DNA from: Kluyvera intermedia
Lineage (GTDB): Bacteria > Pseudomonadota > Gammaproteobacteria > Enterobacterales > Enterobacteriaceae
Assembly: GCF_034424175.1 (NCBI RefSeq)
Contig: NZ_CP139986.1
Location: 310,001-374,000 of the forward strand
Length of the DNA stretch: 64,000 nt
Direction of reading: 5' to 3'
The notes below the pieces were generated by a model that was given only the letters and a program-made list of their open reading frames with translations, was not told the origin of the DNA and searched no databases. This document shows, in pieces, positions 8,803-17,454 of this stretch. Position numbers and translations under genes: made by a program. Position 1 is the first letter of the stretch. Each line of letters begins with the position of its first letter.

Positions 8803-10290
8803 TTAGATAAGCTTCAGAGACAACCAGTACAGTACACCAGACAGAATAATCGACGCAGGCAGCGTGAAGACCCAGGCCATCAGAATGTTGGTCACGGTCT
8901 TTCTTTGCAGCCCACCGCCGTCAACCACCATGGTACCTGCCACAGAGGACGACAGTACGTGGGTTGTTGAGACCGGCATCCCGGTATAACTTGCCAGACC
9001 GATGGACACCGCAGATGTCATCTGCGCCGCCATGCCCTGTGCGTAGGTCATACCTTTCTTACCGATTTTCTCACCGATAGTGGTCGCTACACGACGCCAG
9101 CCGATCATCGTACCGCAGCCTAACGCCAACGCGACGGCCATGATAATCCACACTGGAGCGTACTCAATGGTGCTCAGCATGTCGGTTTTCAGCTTTTTCA
9201 GCAGGCGCTGGTCGTCGGCATTCACTTCCGGCATCTTCGCCACTTTATCCGTGGTATCAGAGATGCACAGCATGATGCGACGCAGCTGACCGCGCTGTTC
9301 TACCGAGAGCTTATCGTAGCTTTCGATATTAGCCAGCATCGCTTTGGTGCGATCGAGCGCGTTGAGGGTATTCGTCGGATGACAGTGGAACTCAACCGCG
9401 GCCAATGCTTCTGGCGTCAATTTCTCAGCGTTGTTTGCGACTTTCAGCAGCAGCTCAGGGCGCTGTTGGAAGAAGATTTCAACGTTGTTGACCGCATCGC
9501 GGGTACGGGTGATTTCGTAACCGGAGGCGTTCATATTGACCACGAAACCTGCCGGGGCGACGCCAATCAACACCAGCATTACCAGACCAATGCCTTTCTG
9601 ACCGTCGTTTGCGCCGTGGGAGAATGCCACGCCAATCGCCGAGATGATCAGAGCAATACGGGTCCAGAATGGCGGTTTTTTCTTACCGTCTTTCTTTTCA
9701 CGTTCAGCAGGAGTCAGGTGGATACGGGCGCGTTTTTTGGTTCCGCTCCAGTAACGACGCAGCAGGAAAATCAGGCCACCAGCCACAACCAGACCCACGA
9801 TTGGTGAAATGATCAATGAACCGAAAATATTAATCACTTTCGGGATATTGAGCGCTTCAACCACAGAGGTGCCGGTCATCAGCGCATTGGTTAAACCAAT
9901 CCCGATGATAGCGCCAATCAGCGTGTGGGAACTGGACGCAGGCAGACCGAAGTACCAGGTGCCGAGGTTCCAGATAATCGCAGCCAACAGCATGGAGAAG
10001 ACCATGGCAAGGCCGTGTGCGGAGCCCATATTGAGCAGAAGATCCGTCGGTAACATATGCACAATCGCATAGGCTACACTCAGACCGCCCAACAGAACGC
10101 CGAGGAAGTTAAAGATTGCTGCCATTGCAACCGCAAGCTGCGAGCGCATGGCACGAGTATAAATCACTGTGGCAACCGCGTTAGCCGTATCATGGAAACC
10201 GTTAATGGCTTCATAGAAGAGAACAAACACAAGTGCCAGAACTAATAACAGCCCGGTATGTAAATCCAGGCCAGCGAACAAATGTAACAT
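8803..10290 (-). CDS. pitA: Low-affinity inorganic phosphate:H+ symporter PitA
   Basis: Inner-membrane PiT-family transporter that imports metal-phosphate complexes (E. coli PitA also brings in Zn2+). The 495-residue product is close to the E. coli 499. The PiT signature repeats are visible: GFHDTANAVATVIYTRAM near residue 31 and the C-terminal FSHGANDGQKGIGLV and STTHVLSSS. Multiple hydrophobic helices flank a central hydrophilic region (about residues 190-350). It is transcribed convergently with uspB and divergently from yhiN. Confidence 0.95.
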   Translation of the reverse strand: MLHLFAGLDLHTGLLLVLALVFVLFYEAINGFHDTANAVATVIYTRAMRSQLAVAMAAIFNFLGVLLGGLSVAYAIVHMLPTDLLLNMGSAHGLAMVFSMLLAAIIWNLGTWYFGLPASSSHTLIGAIIGIGLTNALMTGTSVVEALNIPKVINIFGSLIISPIVGLVVAGGLIFLLRRYWSGTKKRARIHLTPAEREKKDGKKKPPFWTRIALIISAIGVAFSHGANDGQKGIGLVMLVLIGVAPAGFVVNMNASGYEITRTRDAVNNVEIFFQQRPELLLKVANNAEKLTPEALAAVEFHCHPTNTLNALDRTKAMLANIESYDKLSVEQRGQLRRIMLCISDTTDKVAKMPEVNADDQRLLKKLKTDMLSTIEYAPVWIIMAVALALGCGTMIGWRRVATTIGEKIGKKGMTYAQGMAAQMTSAVSIGLASYTGMPVSTTHVLSSSVAGTMVVDGGGLQRKTVTNILMAWVFTLPASIILSGVLYWLSLKLI

Positions 10291-10520
10291 AGGACGTTAC
10301 GCCATTTTGAGGTCATGAACGCGCGGCATTATCAGGGACATTGGCTGCGCGGGCAAAGTGAAATCTCTATTTTTTTTGATATTTATCTGCAAGCTGTCAG
10401 TGGCTGCAAATAATTATTTCCCTTGTATCAATCAGATAAGTCGGCTTTGTGGATATTTCACTGGTATGACATCCGTGAAAAATTTACACTTCCCGACAAT
10501 ACCTATGTTGAGGATAGTGC

Positions 10521-11723
10521 GTGGAAAGGTTTGATGCCATTGTAGTGGGTGCCGGAGCGGCAGGAATGTTTTGTGCAGCCATGGCTGGGCAGGCAGGCCG
10601 CCGCGTTTTGCTGCTGGACAACGGTAAAAAACCGGGGCGTAAAATCCTGATGTCCGGTGGTGGTCGCTGCAATTTCACTAATCTTTATGTCGAGCCTGCG
10701 GCTTATCTCAGCCAAAACCCGCATTTTTGCAAATCTGCGCTGGCGCGTTATACCCAGTGGGACTTTATCGACATGGTCGGCAAACACGGCATTGCCTGGC
10801 ATGAAAAAACCTTGGGCCAGCTGTTCTGTGATGATTCTGCCGAGCAGATAGTGACGATGCTGGTGGCCGAGTGCGAGAAAGGTAACGTCACCACTCGCCT
10901 GCGTAGCGAAATCCTCAGCGTTACCCGTGATGATGCAGGTTACACCCTGCAACTTAACGGCGATGTCGTTTCGGCAGATAAGCTGGTGATCGCCAGCGGT
11001 GGCCTGTCGATGCCGGGACTGGGTGCCTCGCCTTTAGGCTATAAAGTCGCGGAACAGTTCGGACTCAACGTTCTGCCAACGCGCGCCGGTCTGGTGCCCT
11101 TTACCTTACACAAACCGATGCTGGAACAGTTCCAGGTGCTGTCTGGGGTTTCCGTACCGTCGGTGATTACCGCCGAAGACGGCACCGTCTTCCGCGAGAG
11201 TCTGCTTTTCACCCATCGTGGCCTTTCCGGCCCGGCAGTGTTGCAAATTTCGAGCTTCTGGCAAGCGGGCGAATTCGTCAGCATCAATCTCTTACCTGAT
11301 ATCGATCTGGCGGCGTTCCTCGACACTCAACGCGCTGAGCACCCAAATCAAAGCCTGAAAAACACGCTGGCGATGCAGCTGCCAAAACGACTGGTTGAAT
11401 GTCTGCAACAGCTTGGGCAGGTTCCTGACGTCACTCTGAAGCAGCTCAACGCACGCGATCAGCAGGCGCTGGTTGAAACGCTGATTAACTGGCGCGTCCA
11501 GCCAAACGGCACCGAAGGCTATCGTACGGCGGAAGTGACGTTGGGCGGTGTAGATACCAATGAACTGTCGTCGCGCACCATGGAAGCGAAGAAAGTGCCG
11601 GGGCTGTTCTTTATTGGCGAAGTGATGGACGTCACCGGCTGGCTGGGCGGCTATAACTTCCAGTGGGCGTGGTCGAGCGCCTGGGCGTGTGCGCAGGCGC
11701 TGGCTGATGTCCGAGGACAATAA
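10521..11723 (+). CDS. yhiN: NAD(P)/FAD-dependent oxidoreductase YhiN (3' end rewritten by the transposon)
   Basis: HI0933/BaiN-family flavoprotein of uncertain physiological role. It has an N-terminal FAD motif VVGAGAAGMFCAAMAGQAGR, the MSGGGRCNFTN motif near residue 47 and the C-terminal FIGEVMDVTGWLGGYNFQWA motif. Translation starts at GTG 10521. The last native codons are visible on the far side of the transposon (36904-36912): Ala-Glu-stop. The insertion replaces the final Glu with Asp-Val-Arg-Gly-Gln-stop encoded by the transposon end, so the 400-residue product differs from the native 396 residues only in its tail and should still work. Confidence 0.95.
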   Translation: MERFDAIVVGAGAAGMFCAAMAGQAGRRVLLLDNGKKPGRKILMSGGGRCNFTNLYVEPAAYLSQNPHFCKSALARYTQWDFIDMVGKHGIAWHEKTLGQLFCDDSAEQIVTMLVAECEKGNVTTRLRSEILSVTRDDAGYTLQLNGDVVSADKLVIASGGLSMPGLGASPLGYKVAEQFGLNVLPTRAGLVPFTLHKPMLEQFQVLSGVSVPSVITAEDGTVFRESLLFTHRGLSGPAVLQISSFWQAGEFVSINLLPDIDLAAFLDTQRAEHPNQSLKNTLAMQLPKRLVECLQQLGQVPDVTLKQLNARDQQALVETLINWRVQPNGTEGYRTAEVTLGGVDTNELSSRTMEAKKVPGLFFIGEVMDVTGWLGGYNFQWAWSSAWACAQALADVRGQ

Positions 11724-11785
11724 AGTTGTACACAAAGCACTAAAGTTGTAACCATTCTCAAAAAACGACGCTAATGTTGTATACT
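11708..11785 (+). repeat. Transposon right (tnsA-proximal) end with TnsB-type sites
   Basis: TAAAGTTGTA occurs at 11721-11730 and 11741-11750, and the variant TAATGTTGTA at about 11772-11781, all in the same orientation. These are the repeated transposase-binding sites of a Tn7-like end. The first overlaps the new yhiN stop codon. Confidence 0.85.
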
Positions 11786-11865
11786 TACTGAATGTGTGGT
11801 TATAGGGTTGGAGACTATAAAATGCACATATAGGTACGTATCAATGTCGTTTTTAGGGTACGATC

Positions 11866-12207
11866 ATGGCTAGGGGTAGGCGTCTCAAATCCTATTTGGA
11901 TTATGAAAATGCGCTAGGTGACGGCATAGGAGTGGGCTATGGCCAAAGTTATCAGCCCTGGCTTAGAGCTCAGGACGTTAAATCCCGTGGAAACCGTTCG
12001 ATAGTCTTTGGCCTTAAGACGTTTCGAAACCATCATCTCCTTTCTTCTGTCGAAAGTAACTTTTTCTATCTGGCTGAGTTTAATGACTCGGTGATTGATA
12101 TCCGGGAACAATTCCCACTCTTTCCTCTCCGGCTTACCCAACAAATAGCAAATCATCTACATTTTCAACATCCTATGGTGAGGGGGGTGATGCTGCCAAC
12201 TTACTGA
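11866..12207 (+). pseudogene. tnsA: Truncated TnsA endonuclease fragment
   Basis: The first ~107 residues resemble Tn7 TnsA, the endonuclease-fold subunit that cuts the 5' ends of the transposon. Recognisable blocks are GYGQSYQPWL, FRNHHLLSSVESNFFY (with the active-site glutamate) and VIDIREQFPLFPLR. The reading frame runs into IS1 at 12186 after HPMVRG and stops at 12207. The rest of the nuclease domain, with its Asp and Lys catalytic residues, and the C-terminal TnsC-interacting domain are missing, so it is inactive. No tnsB, tnsC or tniQ/tnsD homologue exists in the window. Confidence 0.88.
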
Positions 12208-12240
12208 TTTAGTGTATGATGGTGTTTTTGAGGTGCTCCA

Positions 12241-12516
12241 GTGGCTTCTGTTTCTATCAGCTGTCCCTCCTGTTCAGCTACTGACGGGGTGGTGCGTAAC
12301 GGCAAAAGCACTGCCGGACATCAGCGCTATCTCTGCTCTCACTGCCGTAAAACATGGCAACTGCAGTTCACTTACACCGCTTCTCAACCCGGTACGCACC
12401 AGAAAATCATTGATATGGCCATGAATGGCGTTGGATGCCGGGCAACCGCCCGCATTATGGGCGTTGGCCTCAACACGATTTTCCGCCATTTAAAAAACTC
12501 AGGCCGCAGTCGGTAA
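12241..12516 (+). CDS. insA: IS1 protein InsA
   Basis: The 91-residue DNA-binding protein and inhibitor of IS1 transposition. It has an N-terminal zinc-finger-like cluster (CPSC...CSHC) and a helix-turn-helix region GCRATARIMGVGLNTIFRHL. It starts at an in-frame GTG. The slippery A6C sequence at 12492-12498 near its end permits the -1 frameshift that fuses it to InsB. Confidence 0.95.
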   Translation: MASVSISCPSCSATDGVVRNGKSTAGHQRYLCSHCRKTWQLQFTYTASQPGTHQKIIDMAMNGVGCRATARIMGVGLNTIFRHLKNSGRSR

Positions 12517-12938
12517 CCTCGCGCATACAGCCGGGCAGTGACGTCATCGTCTGCGCGGAAATGGACGAACAGTGGGGATACGTCGGGGCTAAATCGCGCC
12601 AGCGCTGGCTGTTTTACGCGTATGACAGGCTCCGGAAGACGGTTGTTGCGCACGTATTCGGTGAACGCACTATGGCGACGCTGGGGCGTCTTATGAGCCT
12701 GCTGTCACCCTTTGACGTGGTGATATGGATGACGGATGGCTGGCCGCTGTATGAATCCCGCCTGAAGGGAAAGCTGCACGTAATCAGCAAGCGATATACG
12801 CAGCGAATTGAGCGGCATAACCTGAATCTGAGGCAGCACCTGGCACGGCTGGGACGGAAGTCGCTGTCGTTCTCAAAATCGGTGGAGCTGCATGACAAAG
12901 TCATCGGGCATTATCTGAACATAAAACACTATCAATAA
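12435..12938 (+). CDS. insB: IS1 transposase catalytic part InsB (InsAB' by -1 frameshift)
   Basis: The 167-residue frame with the DDE-type catalytic domain; the region ERTMATLGRLMSLLSPFDVV and the C-terminal YTQRIERHNLNLRQHLARLGR are typical of IS1. The active transposase InsAB' is made by ribosomal -1 slippage at A6C (12492-12498). The frame is intact to its usual end LNIKHYQ, 15 bp inside the right inverted repeat, so the element is probably still active. Confidence 0.95.
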   Translation: MPGNRPHYGRWPQHDFPPFKKLRPQSVTSRIQPGSDVIVCAEMDEQWGYVGAKSRQRWLFYAYDRLRKTVVAHVFGERTMATLGRLMSLLSPFDVVIWMTDGWPLYESRLKGKLHVISKRYTQRIERHNLNLRQHLARLGRKSLSFSKSVELHDKVIGHYLNIKHYQ

Positions 12939-12959
12939 GTTGGAGTCATTACCGAAGGA

Positions 12960-14630
12960 ATGAAGGCTGACAAGAATGACATGAACTGTTTCAGCCTAAG
13001 AGAAGGGGACGGCCGTTTTGAAATAGCCTGTGAATTTGATGACCTGCCCGATTTTATCATGATCGACGACAGGGTGCAGACCACGCTCGCCTCAGAACAT
13101 CTGCTGAATGAGGACGGCAATTTTGAAATCGTCAAAACGTTTAAAGCAACGACCTCAGGAAAACCGGAGCAGACCTGCATCCGCTGCATCCACCCGGATG
13201 AGGAGCCCCTGAGAAATTTACTGGGCATGAAAATTTCTGAGCTCAAGGCGGTGGGAAAAGAAGTTGAAAAAAATGTGGCGGATAAACGCACTGCATCGTT
13301 ATGGCGTCAGGCCATCAGGGAAGCCGCAGCCCCCTATACCTGTTCGGAAATTATGCTGGATGTCGATAAAGAGTTCGGAACCGACACAAAATCATTATGG
13401 GGTAAGATCCTCGATTTGCTGCCCACGTATGCGATTTTCAAAGCCGACAGGGAAAGCAGCGACGGGGATTCCGAAGCTAAAAACCCCTTACAGCAGGCCG
13501 TAAAAGACGCTCAGGCTGCGCTGCAGGACAAAATTACAGCGCTGGAAAATGAGATTCAGGACAGCGTCCTGGATGTCGCACAGAGAACGCTGGATAAATT
13601 ACGTGAAATGGCCCCCGAACTCGCCAGTGAACTGACTCCACGATTTAAGGAGAAACCCAAGTGGACCTTCAATTTCACCCTGGACGGGGAAAATGGCATC
13701 CCCATCAATAAGCGCGGCAGCGGGATAAGGAGGCTTATCCTGTTGAATTTTTTTCGGGCTGAGGCTGAAAAGAATGTCGCGGGGACGCCCAGAAATGTGA
13801 TTTATGCCATAGAGGAGCCTGAAACGTCACAGCATCCGAACTATCAGATGATGCTGATGAAAGCGTTACTGGCACTGGCAGGCCAGCCGCACCGTCAGAT
13901 TATCGTCACCACCCATGTCCCGGCGCTGGCCGGATTAATCCCTGTCGAAGGCGTACGTTATGTTACCCGAAATGAGGCGGGTGAACCCGTAGTAAAAATG
14001 CCGGATGACGCAGTGCTGAAGGAAGCCACTGAAAGCCTGGGGGTGCTGCCAGAGACCGGTATGGAAAGGGCGCAGGGGATTGTTCTGGTAGAGGGAAAGT
14101 CGGATGTTACTTTCCTGAGGCATGCGGCCAGTTCATTAAAACAGTCAGGTGCGCTGCCAGCCTCTCTGGAGGACGTGAAAATAGTGCCAGTCCTCATAGG
14201 AGGGTGTGGTAGCGTCAAACACTGGGTTACATTGAATCTGGCCAAAGATCTGGGGCTTCCCTGGTGCGTATTTCTGGACTCCGATATTGGGGGAGACCCT
14301 GCACAGGTTCTGTCCATCCAGAAGCGTAAAAAAGAAGTAGAGGAGGCCGGTAAGGTATTTTTCGCTACGCGCAAACGTGAGATAGAAAACTATCTGTGCC
14401 CGGATCTTATCGAGGAAATTACTGGTGTAGCCGTCACGTTTACGGACACCTGTGACGCTAAAAAAATAATCGGCCGGGCTGTGGGAATGAAACCCGATAA
14501 TGTACTAGATAAATTCTGGCCTCAGATGACATCAGAAAGAATCATCTCAAGATCAACCTATCATGACGGAACGCAGGAGAGAAGCGAGCTGGTTGAGATC
14601 CTGAGCGACATTGTATCCATGACGAGATAA
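12960..14630 (+). pseudogene. 5'-truncated OLD-family ATPase/TOPRIM nuclease
   Basis: The remaining 556 residues show the second half of an ABC-type ATPase: signature loop GSGIRRLILLNFF at residues 253-265, Walker B VIYAIEEPETSQHP with the acidic pair at 285-286, and the switch histidine in IVTTHVPALAG. A TOPRIM nuclease domain follows (LVEGKSDVTFL with Glu378, and FLDSDIGGD with Asp440 and Asp442). The Walker A P-loop expected near the N-terminus is absent because IS1 abuts the gene at 12953. The ATG at 12960 is incidental, with an adjoining GGA but no spacing. OLD proteins act in phage defence, alone or with a UvrD-like helicase; none is present here. Probably a non-functional remnant. Confidence 0.85.
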
Positions 14631-14699
14631 TGTATTAAATAAGCATCTCAGGTGCATATATTCCGGTCCTCAACAAAGGACCGGAGTACAGAGTAGTAA

Positions 14700-14721
14700 A
14701 AACCCGAAATTAATCGGGTTT
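14700..14721 (-). terminator. Terminator downstream of the DUF305 gene
   Basis: Stem AAACCCG (14700-14706) / CGGGTTT (14715-14721). On the minus strand it ends in a run of Ts. A second hairpin, CCGGTCCT...AGGACCGG, lies at 14663-14684 and may end OLD-gene transcription on the plus strand. Confidence 0.7.
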
Positions 14722-14798
14722 GAATTATATAAAGATTAACCGACTCCCGCGCCCAGGAACGATGTAAAATCACGCTTGTCGTGACATTTCTACAATGT

Positions 14799-15149
14799 TT
14801 ACTTTTGACTATCAAGCCATTTATTCATCTGCTCAATTTCACCTTTTTGAGCTTTAATGATGTCCTGCGCGAGCTTTCTCATTTTCGGATCTTTTCCGTA
14901 TTTGAGCTCGGTCTCAGCCATTGCTATTGCCCCTTCATGGTGCGCTACCATGCCTTTCGCAAAAGCCTTGTCGGGATCGGACTCATTTACGGCAGCCATC
15001 ATTTTGTCATGCATGTCTTTCATGCCAGCCATATATTCCTGTGACGAAGCCGAGGTAGACATATCAGTCATTTTCATTTCTGAATGTTCTGCTGAAATCG
15101 CTGGCAGGGATAACATTAATACTGCAAATAAAGTGTTTCTGGCTTTCAT
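14799..15149 (-). CDS. Periplasmic DUF305 protein, putative copper/silver binder
   Basis: A 116-residue exported protein with an N-terminal signal peptide (MKARNTLFAVLMLSLPAISA). The DUF305 core carries the metal-ligand signature MHDKMMAA and GMVAHHEGAIAMAE, rich in His and Met. Members such as cyanobacterial CopM bind copper in the periplasm. It is transcribed in the same direction as silE but separated by a silE terminator. A role in metal buffering is inferred from the family and the neighbourhood. Confidence 0.85.
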   Translation of the reverse strand: MKARNTLFAVLMLSLPAISAEHSEMKMTDMSTSASSQEYMAGMKDMHDKMMAAVNESDPDKAFAKGMVAHHEGAIAMAETELKYGKDPKMRKLAQDIIKAQKGEIEQMNKWLDSQK

Positions 15150-15199
15150 AAAAAATATCCTTTTAGCGTTGATGCCCGTTAACTGTAGCAGAATCTGAT

Positions 15200-15221
15200 A
15201 AAAATGCCCCCTGTAGGGGGC
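15200..15221 (-). terminator. Terminator of silE
   Basis: Perfect palindrome GCCCCCTGTAGGGGGC (15206-15221). On the minus strand it is followed by ATTTTT, 75 bp after the silE stop. Confidence 0.8.
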
Positions 15222-15296
15222 AAAGATGTTGCCATATATCCGGTTACGGAAAAATCTATCAAGGAAATAAGGACAGCACAGATACTTCCCTCGCCG

Positions 15297-15728
15297 TCAG
15301 CCTGCACTGAGCATGCGACGATGCGCTTCGGCCATGGCCTGATGTGGGCCAGACTGACCGTTATTCATAAATTCATGGGCAACTGCAGCTCTTTCATGCT
15401 CATTCATTGCCGCTAATGACTTCGACGGCCCGGTAGGGGAAACGGTCTGACTTCCCATCATCCTCTGATGACTTTCCACCATTTTCTGGTGCGCATCCGC
15501 CGACCCGTTCGTCATGGTTTCATGAGCAATAATGGCCTGTTCATGCTGGTCCATACCGGCCATACGAGGTGCAGTCCCCTGGATCCCGACAGGAGCCGCA
15601 GCAGACTGCATCTGGTGAGCAGGTGCCTGTGCATTGTTGACCCGCTCATGGATATTCACGGTTTCAGTGGCCCAGGCCGAAGAAATTAAGCCAAAGCCCA
15701 GCAAGGATGCTAATACGATATTTTTCAT
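15297..15728 (-). CDS. silE: Periplasmic silver-binding protein SilE
   Basis: The 143-residue metal-sponge protein of the sil system. A signal peptide (MKNIVLASLLGFGLISSAWA) is followed by a His/Met-rich, mostly disordered chain with repeated HExxxAHExMxNGxxxxHQxMxExHRRM modules, whose HX3M/MX2H motifs bind Ag+. A longer frame to 15845 exists, but the ATG at 15728 has the GGAGAG ribosome site and gives the known length. A SilR/CusR-type box lies upstream at 15948. Two paralogues (pcoE1, pcoE) occur in the same element. Confidence 0.96.
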   Translation of the reverse strand: MKNIVLASLLGFGLISSAWATETVNIHERVNNAQAPAHQMQSAAAPVGIQGTAPRMAGMDQHEQAIIAHETMTNGSADAHQKMVESHQRMMGSQTVSPTGPSKSLAAMNEHERAAVAHEFMNNGQSGPHQAMAEAHRRMLSAG

Positions 15729-15947
15729 GATAACTCTCCATTTCTTAATTAGTGATGTCCGGGGGAGTACAACCGGTGTTTTCAGTTCCATAACTGAAAC
15801 AGGTTCGGAAGTGTTTATTTCTCCGGGAGGGGACTGGATATTCATTTCCTGGCGTCCACTGACGCCGGATATTGATAAAGCAATCCAGCCTTCCTGATAA
15901 GTTGCACTAATTATATCGAATGGCTTCTGTTTGCTGCATGACAGGCT

Positions 15948-15965
15948 AATGACATCTTTGTCATT
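15948..15965 (-). promoter_or_regulatory. SilR/CusR-type box upstream of silE
   Basis: AATGACATCTTTGTCATT is an inverted repeat matching the CusR-type consensus (AATGACAANNTTGTCATT). It sits between silE and the 3' end of silS and is the likely activator site for silE. Confidence 0.75.
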
Positions 15966-15972
15966 TAAATCT

Positions 15973-17454
15973 TTATTCCCAGCACTGGGTGTCCGGAATC
16001 ATTTTCTCCAGTCTGGGCACGGATAAGATAAAACGCGTTGAGTGTACGTCCGATTCCACCTGCACTCTTCCGTGATGTGCTTCCACGATTGACTTCACAA
16101 TCGCAAGGCCGATGCCGCTGCCTTCTCCTTTTCGTTGTCTGGACGGATCCACCCGATAAAAACGGTCAAACAACCTTGATAAATGCTCTTCAGGGATTGG
16201 TTTCCCCGGATTTTCAATCACAAGGTCAAAAAAGCTCTCCTGCTCTCTTATTGAGACGGTGATTGCCTGTCCCTCCGGGGTATAACGCAGGGCATTGGAT
16301 AACAGATTATTGATCGCCCTTCTGAACATTTGTGGATCTCCCTCAACCAGGCAGGGCATCCCGTTAAATTTGAGCGTGATATTGCGTTCTTCGGCCCAGG
16401 CTTCGAAAAACTCGAAGACTTTCATGACTTCCGCTCTGAGGTCAAACATGACCCTGTCAGGTATCAGCTGATTATTATCTGCCTGTGCCAGGAACAGCAT
16501 ATCGCTGACCATTTTGGTCATCCGGTTATACTCTTCAAGACTGGAATAGAGGACATCCTCAAGTTCCCTCTGTGTTCGATCCTGACTCAGTGCGATTTCA
16601 GTCTGCGTCACCAGATTGGTGATGGGCGTTCTGATCTCATGCGCGATATCGGCAGAGAAATTGGCCTGGCGGGTAAAGACATCCTCAATCTTTCCAATCA
16701 TATGATTGAACGAGATAACCAGTTGCTCCAGCTCAATGGGAACGCGTGTCGGTTCCAGTCGCGCATCAAGATTCTCGGAGGTGATGTTTTTAATGGCATT
16801 GCTGACATTACGAAGGGGCAGGTGCCCCTGACGGACAGCGATTCGAATGATCAGAACAATCAACAGGCTTATCACGACGGCAATCGCAATCAGGTTCTTT
16901 TTCAGCGCATCGAGGTAATGGAGATGGAAATTAATGGATAGGCCAGTCAGCATGACATAGTTCTGCTGTTTGCCCTGAAATATCGCCTGACCAGAGGAGG
17001 CGATAATCCTGTATGTTTCCATCTTCATTTCGGACCCGGTATCCATCGGTCCCGCAGGATCCTCCACCGTCCAGAGAAAGACATCCCGTGCGCGGCTGTG
17101 CTCGCTAAAATCTGCTGAATTCACTGCCGGGCGTAGTGCCGCCCCCTGAGCTGAGCTAAAGAGCACTTCCCCCCTGGGATTGAGGAGCAAAAGGGCAACG
17201 TTGCGGTAGCTGGCAATTGATTCCTTTATTTTGCTTATTTTTTTATCATCCGGATCCACCGGGGACTGCAGTATACGGTTCAGTGTGGTGCTGATTTGTT
17301 GAAGATCGCTGACATCCTGCTCGGCAAAATGATTTTCAACAGAATGCAGCATAAACCAGGTGAATGCGATAAAAGCCAGTATCGTGGACAGGCTGATAAA
17401 AAAGGTCAGCCGCAGAGCGAGTGAGAAAGGGCGTCTGGAAGGTTTGCTATGCAT
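15973..17454 (-). CDS. silS: Sensor histidine kinase SilS
   Basis: Inner-membrane sensor of Ag+/Cu+ that phosphorylates SilR. The 493 residues comprise TM1 (about 12-34), a periplasmic sensor domain, TM2 (about 185-205), HAMP, the H-box FSADIAHEIRTPITNL with the phospho-acceptor histidine, and the ATPase domain with N-box RRAINNLLSNALRYTP and G-boxes EGSGIGLAIV. It belongs to the CusS/PcoS family. It overlaps silR by 8 bp, so the two are translationally coupled. Confidence 0.95.
   Translation of the reverse strand: MHSKPSRRPFSLALRLTFFISLSTILAFIAFTWFMLHSVENHFAEQDVSDLQQISTTLNRILQSPVDPDDKKISKIKESIASYRNVALLLLNPRGEVLFSSAQGAALRPAVNSADFSEHSRARDVFLWTVEDPAGPMDTGSEMKMETYRIIASSGQAIFQGKQQNYVMLTGLSINFHLHYLDALKKNLIAIAVVISLLIVLIIRIAVRQGHLPLRNVSNAIKNITSENLDARLEPTRVPIELEQLVISFNHMIGKIEDVFTRQANFSADIAHEIRTPITNLVTQTEIALSQDRTQRELEDVLYSSLEEYNRMTKMVSDMLFLAQADNNQLIPDRVMFDLRAEVMKVFEFFEAWAEERNITLKFNGMPCLVEGDPQMFRRAINNLLSNALRYTPEGQAITVSIREQESFFDLVIENPGKPIPEEHLSRLFDRFYRVDPSRQRKGEGSGIGLAIVKSIVEAHHGRVQVESDVHSTRFILSVPRLEKMIPDTQCWE

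Larger units (their letters stand above)
12186..12953 (+). mobile_element. IS1-family insertion sequence, full length 768 bp
   Basis: Exactly 768 bp from GGTGATGCTGCCAACTTACT to the right end AGTTGGAGTCATTACC, with the known IS1 terminal inverted repeats. insA and the insB frame are intact. The flanking nonamers (GGTGAGGGG on the left, GAAGGAATG on the right) do not match, so the usual 8-10-bp duplication is absent. That is expected after an IS1-adjacent deletion or recombination between two IS1 copies. Confidence 0.97.

Noticed and set aside
12177..12962. Target-site duplication of IS1
   Set aside because: The nonamers on the two sides (GGTGAGGGG and GAAGGAATG) do not match, and shifting the length between 8 and 11 did not help.
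12960..14630. Complete Gabija-like (GajA/GajB) defence system
   Set aside because: The OLD gene lacks its Walker A region and no UvrD-like helicase gene is adjacent.
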